The notes below the pieces were generated by a model that made no database searches, was not told where the DNA came from, and saw nothing but the letters and a program-made list of their open reading frames with translations. A DNA stretch of 64,000 bases from Paenibacillus sp. N3.4 (GTDB lineage: Bacteria; Bacillota; Bacilli; Paenibacillales; NBRC-103111). Both the position numbers and the translations under genes were made by a program. The stretch spans positions 46,172 through 110,171 of the forward strand of contig NZ_VRTT01000018.1 in NCBI RefSeq assembly GCF_008017805.1. Reading direction: 5' to 3'. Within the stretch, counting starts at the first letter, position 1. Each line of letters begins with the position of its first letter. Positions 63,735-64,000 of this stretch are shown here, piece by piece.

Positions 63735-64000
63735 GTGATTAGGAATAGGGCCGAATAATTATCGGCCTGTTCTTTAATATGGGGGACGTTCCCTCTTGAC
63801 GGCTGAAACGCTGAAAAACCGCGTTATCCTCATTGTCATGCGGATTTGCCAGCTATTTTTCTATCTGTAAGCAGGATTTTCAGTGCTACAGAGGAGTTTT
63901 TGCTTTAGGTGATTAGGAATAGGGCCGAATAATTATCGGCCTGTTCTTTAATATGGGGGACGTTCCCTCTTGACGGCTGAAACGCTGAAAAACCGCGTTA
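63728..64000 (+). repeat. Direct repeat with 174-bp period at the window end
   Basis: 63728-63826 is identical over 99 bases to 63902-64000, where the window stops, so the true repeat may be longer. The unit begins in the last codon of the dehydrogenase gene (GCTTTAGG) and includes its stop and terminator; a 75-base unique segment lies between copies. Confidence 0.93.
63748..63775 (+). terminator. Terminator of the alcohol dehydrogenase gene
   Basis: GGCCGA and TCGGCC pair around a seven-base AT loop, followed by TGTTCTTT. The same structure recurs in the second repeat copy at about 63922-63949. Confidence 0.75.

Overview
The window looks like a chromosomal segment of a Paenibacillus-type low-to-mid GC Gram-positive bacterium (Paenibacillaceae, Bacillota). 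The reasons are strong AGGAGG-type ribosome binding sites, YesM/YesN two-component systems next to CUT1 sugar ABC importers, a glpP antiterminator gene with glpK and glpD, PadR, HxlR and Rrf2 regulators, and a stand-alone glutaminyl-tRNA synthetase (an inference from gene content, no database search). I see no tRNA, rRNA, transposase, phage gene or CRISPR array.

Layout. 0.1-0.5 kb: HxlR regulator. 0.7-10.5 kb (minus strand): carbohydrate module 1, with YesM-like kinase, YesN-like regulator, lipoprotein binding protein, two permeases, a GHL6-type glycoside hydrolase homologue and a TIM-barrel isomerase. 10.7-15.8 kb: DUF72 protein, Rrf2 regulator with azoreductase, winged-helix AlkZ-like protein, two unknown or secreted proteins. 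15.9-18.0 kb: OmpR/EnvZ-type pair. 18.2-28.3 kb: glnS, M29 aminopeptidase, secreted protein, WYL regulator followed by four 40-bp repeats, DinB and GyrI-like proteins, DUF2339 membrane protein, an HTH-GyrB-like ATPase fusion, TVP38 protein. 28.3-29.3 kb: gene-free repeat-bearing stretch. 29.3-33.6 kb: glpP-glpK-glpD with two RNA leaders that look like GlpP antitermination targets. 33.7-38.7 kb: NUDIX, TetR with MBL hydrolase, PAP2, M42 peptidase, two small proteins. 38.7-39.4 kb: an ORF-poor stretch with a promoter, a structured RNA candidate and a terminator. 39.4-44.2 kb: second OmpR-type pair, unknown protein, PadR with an MFS exporter. 44.3-47.1 kb: TrpXYZ-like ABC importer. 47.3-60.1 kb (minus strand): carbohydrate module 2. 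60.4-64 kb: ABC exporter, iron-type alcohol dehydrogenase, and a 174-bp-period direct repeat at the window end.

Module 2 is the most coherent pathway: YesMN sensing, CUT1 uptake, then amidohydrolase/deacetylase, DgaE-type ammonia-lyase, DgaF-type KDPG aldolase, KdgK-type kinase, GntR regulator and a Gfo/Idh oxidoreductase. It looks like an ABC-fed, kinase-containing variant of the PTS-fed D-glucosaminate (Dga) pathway. A 16-bp palindrome overlaps a -10 box upstream of the catabolic genes, and a cre-like site lies before the oxidoreductase.

Caution: five genes (two histidine kinases, glpD, an M42 peptidase, the module 2 amidohydrolase) are each split by what reads as loss of one base, mostly in A/T runs. 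Adding one base restores full-length conserved proteins in every case. Sequencing or assembly indels are the simplest explanation; I list these genes as single broken loci.
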